From Enoplosus armatus (taxonomy: Eukaryota; Chordata; Actinopteri; Centrarchiformes; Enoplosidae), in the NCBI RefSeq assembly GCF_043641665.1, contig NC_092194.1, positions 13,493,298-13,557,297 on the forward strand: a stretch of 64,000 nucleotides of DNA, given 5' to 3'. The notes beneath the pieces were generated by a model. That model was not told the DNA's origin. It searched no databases and worked only from the letters and a program-made list of their open reading frames with translations. A program made the translations under genes and the position numbers. How positions within the stretch are numbered: the stretch's first letter is position 1; every line of letters begins with the position of its first letter. Shown one piece after another: positions 60,501 to 64,000 of this stretch.

Positions 60501-62683
60501 TAAACACAAAAGCCATTGCTTGATGGTGTTGCTTTTAGAAGTTTCTATGATTGACTCATAAAATCTTACATTTCTTCTGCAGCACTGGGTTGAAGTTATT
60601 AAAATAATTTTGTCTTATTGAGATCAACTGCGTCAGTTTCATCTCCTTCAGATTCTCCTTCTACACGAGACAACACTTAGACTTTGATGTAGTGTAACTG
60701 ACTCCTGGCAGGTGATCAATTCTGCAAAGACCTTTTTTTCCTCTGCCAAACTCTCCGAGAACACAATCAGTAAGTCAAAGAAAAGGGAAGGGAAGTGCTG
60801 CACTGGTGACATAAAAATCTCCACTTTGGCAGAGCTCCTTCAAAAGGTTACATAAATTTCAATTATTTCAAAGGAATCCTGCAAAAGAGCTATAATCATG
60901 TGGGCTTTAATTACAGTACAGTACAGTTAATTACTGTAAACAACTGTGTGAAGTCAGATTCATCATCAGGAAAAAAAAATGTTTCAGAAGGCACATTTTT
61001 TACTTGAATCTGTGATCATGTGAGTTGACAACGTCACATTTTTTGGATACTCTTTTCGGATAGATGATTCCTTTTTAGGTGAATTCAGAGAGCACAGTGT
61101 AAACAGAAAGCAATACAGATGCCAAGGCAAATAAATGCTGAATATCATTTGACTTTGTCAGAATACATCTGAGTGAGTATTAAAAGACAGCTCAGGATTG
61201 TTTTTATTATTCAGTTCCTCTCTCATAAAGTACATCAGCCTTAAAGGCACGATGCGTACCCAGGTAGTACCTCAGGTAACGTCTTTTTGTAAACTCTTGC
61301 TGAAAGTCAGAAAAGTGTAGTTTGTCTCGCATCTAAGCTTTTTCACTAAGAGGAACAGTTCCCTGTTATTTTTAGTCTGCATTAGCTTACATGCTTTACT
61401 GTTGCTAGTCGGCGTATAAAACCCATTGACCCGCAAAAGGAGCGCCTTTCTCCTGAGGGGTGTTTGGATGCCAACTTGCAAAAGCTGCTGCGCCTGCGGG
61501 CTGAAAACATACAGCTAGTTTCTAATACTCCACCCCGGGCTACACAAATCAATACACACATTCACACTCACACTCCTGAAAGGTCCCACAGTTGAAGAAA
61601 TACCACAGCTGAAAAGAGTCTGGCGCAGGAATTTCTGCTGTCTTTTTTCACTCACCGGCCTCAGAGAGCTGCCAAGGCTATTCCTCTGATGTCCAGCGTG
61701 TCAATCAAGTCAAGAGTTGGTCTGTTTTTAGAAGTTCACTGTTATCATTCATTCTGTTAAAACCAGAAGTTCCCTTCATGCTTGAAAACAAGTGTTACCT
61801 CAATAAGAATAAGCCGAAATGAACAAAACAGCCATGTTTGCATGACAGTTGATGTAAAGTAAAAATCCAGCGTGTACAGCTTACAGCAGGCTTTATAACA
61901 TATTCATAATACCTGAAAAATAGATGAAGTATGGTATGTTAGTGCTGTAAGTGTTAAACATGGGTTATCTGTGTCACAGGTCACCCTAAGTTTTTTTTAA
62001 ATAAATGTCAATGTGGCAATAACCATTTACCATAACCAAGAGAAAATAAAATATTCCTATTGTTATAGCAAAAGTTGTGGGAATTATACGACCTGTTTGA
62101 GTTATCCAGCCTCTCAAGTGCTTTTCATAGTTTAGTCTCCCATTTTTGTAAAAAAAATTAACAAAAAAAGCCTTCAGAATCCAGACGTACCACACCAAAA
62201 AATAAGTTGTGGGAAAAATAGATCATCCCGTCATGAATAGTACAAGCCATGACTTTGGTTTGGATTGTGAAATGGCCAAAGTTCCTGCATAATCAATTAA
62301 TCAATTAACAATAAACTGAGTGCACTGCACGAAAACTGGATTAAAGGAAAGATAATTAAAGTGTTGAATCTGTTTAACCCTGTGAAAGCAACTTGATTTA
62401 AACCATCCAGTAGTTTGATTCTTCATTTCACATTAATGAGACAGTTTAAGCCGCTCCAGACTCTCGTGCGTTCACTGACTTCCTTTTTTCTCCACATTTA
62501 AACTCAAGAGATGACTATATTTTATTGAAGGAACGGAGGAAAGTAATTTACTTTTGATGGAAAATCTTTTCCATATCTTTGAATAAAATATAGCTTTATG
62601 GAGGCTTATAGGTAACCTGGTGCAACATGCAGAAAACAGCAATACATTAGACCCCATACATTTACAGTTTGATGTCTTCTAAT

Positions 62684-62719
62684 GTGTTTGTGTGTGTGTG
62701 TGTGTGTGTGCGTGTGTGT
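62684..62719. repeat. (GT)n microsatellite
   Basis: GT units with single interruptions. Confidence 0.95.
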
Positions 62720-62968
62720 TGCCGTGGTTATCCTCTGCCCAAAAGGTCAACTCACATGGTTTCGTGTTTATCAGCCAGACAAATACTAAACAAGTAGCAG
62801 AATTCCACATATAAATCAAGATATTTGGCAAAATAGGACATGGAATTACAACATATTAACTTTCGAAGCATTTTTCACTCACAAACAGTAAAAGCTTCCT
62901 CTGAACTTGGCAAAAAGCAACAAGCATCACACACCCCTGCTGTTGTTGGTTTCACCCCAAGCACTGAC

Positions 62969-63016
62969 TCTTAAATCTGTTAATCTGTTCCCTGGAACAG
63001 ATTAACAGATTTAAGA
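62969..63016. repeat. 48-bp inverted repeat, two exact 23-base arms with a 2-base spacer
   Basis: The left arm (62969-62991) starts tcttaaatctgttaatc. The right arm (62994-63016) is its exact reverse complement, ending gattaacagatttaaga. The spacer is CT. It lies about 325 bases before the last tunar exon. Confidence 0.97.
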
Positions 63017-63379
63017 ACAGTTTTGTATTTATGGTTAAAACAGTCCCTGAAACAGCTCAGTTCTGATAATTTAATGTAATCTTAATGTAATCCATTTAAC
63101 GTTCACAGTATTTTCTTAAAACACATATTAGCATGGTGATGAAAGAAGAAAAAATACGACGTTAATTACTATTGAATTATTTTATGGCCTCACCAACAGA
63201 AAACATTTTAATTTTGTTTTATTGCCATAATCGTGGTCCACCATACACTGTGCAAAGACCATCTTCAAAGGAAACATTAACCAGTTGCAGTAACCAACAC
63301 ATGTGTTTTTCCTTTTCTCTCTCTTATCTGCTCGCTCCAGATTGGTCTGAGACGAAAACTGCAGACTTTTCCAGGGAAA

Positions 63380-63526
63380 ATGGTAAACACTCTCCACAGT
63401 GATGAGGAAAAGGGAATCCAAGACAAGGAAAGTAAGGAGGAGAGCATCTTGGCCATGTTGGGCATCATTGGGACCATTCTCAACTTGGTAGTCATCATCT
63501 TTGTCTACATCTACACCACCTTGTAG
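63380..63526 (+). CDS. tunar: TUNAR micropeptide (pTUNAR/BNLN), 48 residues
   Basis: The exon begins at 63341 after the acceptor ctcgctccag. The frame from ATG 63380 to TAG 63524-63526 encodes 48 residues, the same length as human pTUNAR. Its last 33 residues (QDKESKEESILAMLGIIG, then TILNLVVIIFVYIYTTL) differ from the human peptide as I recall it (QEKESKEESVLAMLGIIG..., ending FVYIYTTL) only by conservative changes. The N-terminal third is acidic and more variable. Residues about 23-45 form a single membrane span. In mammals the peptide sits in the ER membrane, binds SERCA2 and affects calcium handling, neural differentiation and beta-cell function. Its transcript was first described as the lncRNA TUNA/megamind. 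Too short for most gene finders, so easily missed. Confidence 0.93.
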   Translation: MVNTLHSDEEKGIQDKESKEESILAMLGIIGTILNLVVIIFVYIYTTL

Positions 63527-64000
63527 GTCTCGAACTCGTATTGTACTTCATCAGTGGGCAGATCAGAGCTCATCTGTGCCGTCGCAGCTACAGTATGTTG
63601 ACTGATTTGGAGACGAAGATGGGAGGAGCGAGGAAGAGGCCCAGCTTCCCCAGCGGCGAACTGGATCTAAGACTATGTGATCGCCATATGGCATCCATCC
63701 TGCATCATTTCAAACAACTAAGACTATGGGAAACTGGCTTGTTCCTGTCCCCCTTACAGGTAGAATTATCAAGAATACCTGGTCACTTCTGACTTGTACA
63801 TAAATGCATGAAGCTGAAGGAGAGACGCTCAAAAGCAGGCAGCTTTTACCAACACAGGGACATGAAAGACTGCAGAGAGAGCATGGACGCTTTTGGAAAA
63901 TATTTTTCAGATGTTCTTATTAACTGAAATACAGGAATGATCTGATTTGCTGACATGGGATAAAAGATGAAGATGTACAGAGAAGGTAAACACAGGTATC
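63527..64000 (+). other. 3' untranslated region of tunar, continuing past right edge
   Basis: No clear AATAAA poly(A) signal before the window ends. The 83-codon frame at 63541-63792 has no recognisable motif and is taken as UTR. Confidence 0.5.

Larger units (their letters stand above)
57245..63340 (+). other. Probable large intron of tunar
   Basis: No coding exon recognised. It holds a CT microsatellite (58441-58500), a reversed hAT-like element (59205-60041), a possible conserved stretch (60140-60500), a GT microsatellite (62684-62719) and a near-perfect inverted repeat (62969-63016). Confidence 0.5.

Noticed and set aside
60156..60503. A confident protein-coding gene in the tunar intron
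   Set aside because: No recognisable family or splice context; kept only as a possible conserved element.
1..64000. CRISPR arrays, operons, bacterial promoters or terminators
   Set aside because: The window is vertebrate nuclear DNA; the direct repeats seen are microsatellites, transposons and local duplications.

Overview
The window looks like a teleost fish chromosome, probably a percomorph. It has multi-exon genes with GT-AG introns, vertebrate protein families, and several interspersed repeats of types common in teleost genomes. Frames and splice junctions were joined by eye. Family names rest on remembered vertebrate proteins; no search was run.

Left part (1-15.2 kb), gene-dense. The first three coding exons of pole2 (DNA polymerase epsilon subunit 2) run on the minus strand off the left edge. 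Head-to-head with it on the plus strand are two complete tandem copies of klhdc1, called A (2053-6143) and B (7663-12761). Each has 13 coding exons and encodes 394 residues. The pole2/KLHDC1 head-to-head pair matches human 14q21. A 3-exon cystin-1-like gene for a myristoylated ciliary protein follows on the minus strand (14006-15188).

Middle part (15.2-56 kb), a gene desert. I recognise no protein-coding gene here. It holds decayed repeats: hAT-like non-autonomous elements and three other repeat families. It also holds a roughly 770-bp block duplicated at about 97%, microsatellites, an exact 42-bp palindrome, and stretches that look like conserved non-coding DNA.

Right part (56-64 kb). The last exon of a gene encodes the 48-residue micropeptide of TUNAR (pTUNAR/BNLN), a one-pass ER-membrane peptide first described within the TUNA/megamind long non-coding RNA. 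A candidate upstream exon at 57173-57244 would splice in frame to it and add 37 residues at the N-terminus. The desert is therefore plausibly regulatory land for tunar.

The most interesting points are: (1) the split in the degron-pocket residues between the two klhdc1 copies, where A has Asn and B has Arg at residue 219; (2) patchy near-identity between the copies, as expected from gene conversion, plus a broken extra copy of exon 7 in B; (3) the tunar micropeptide with a possible longer isoform; (4) two long inverted repeats with almost no spacer; (5) the duplicated block in the desert.
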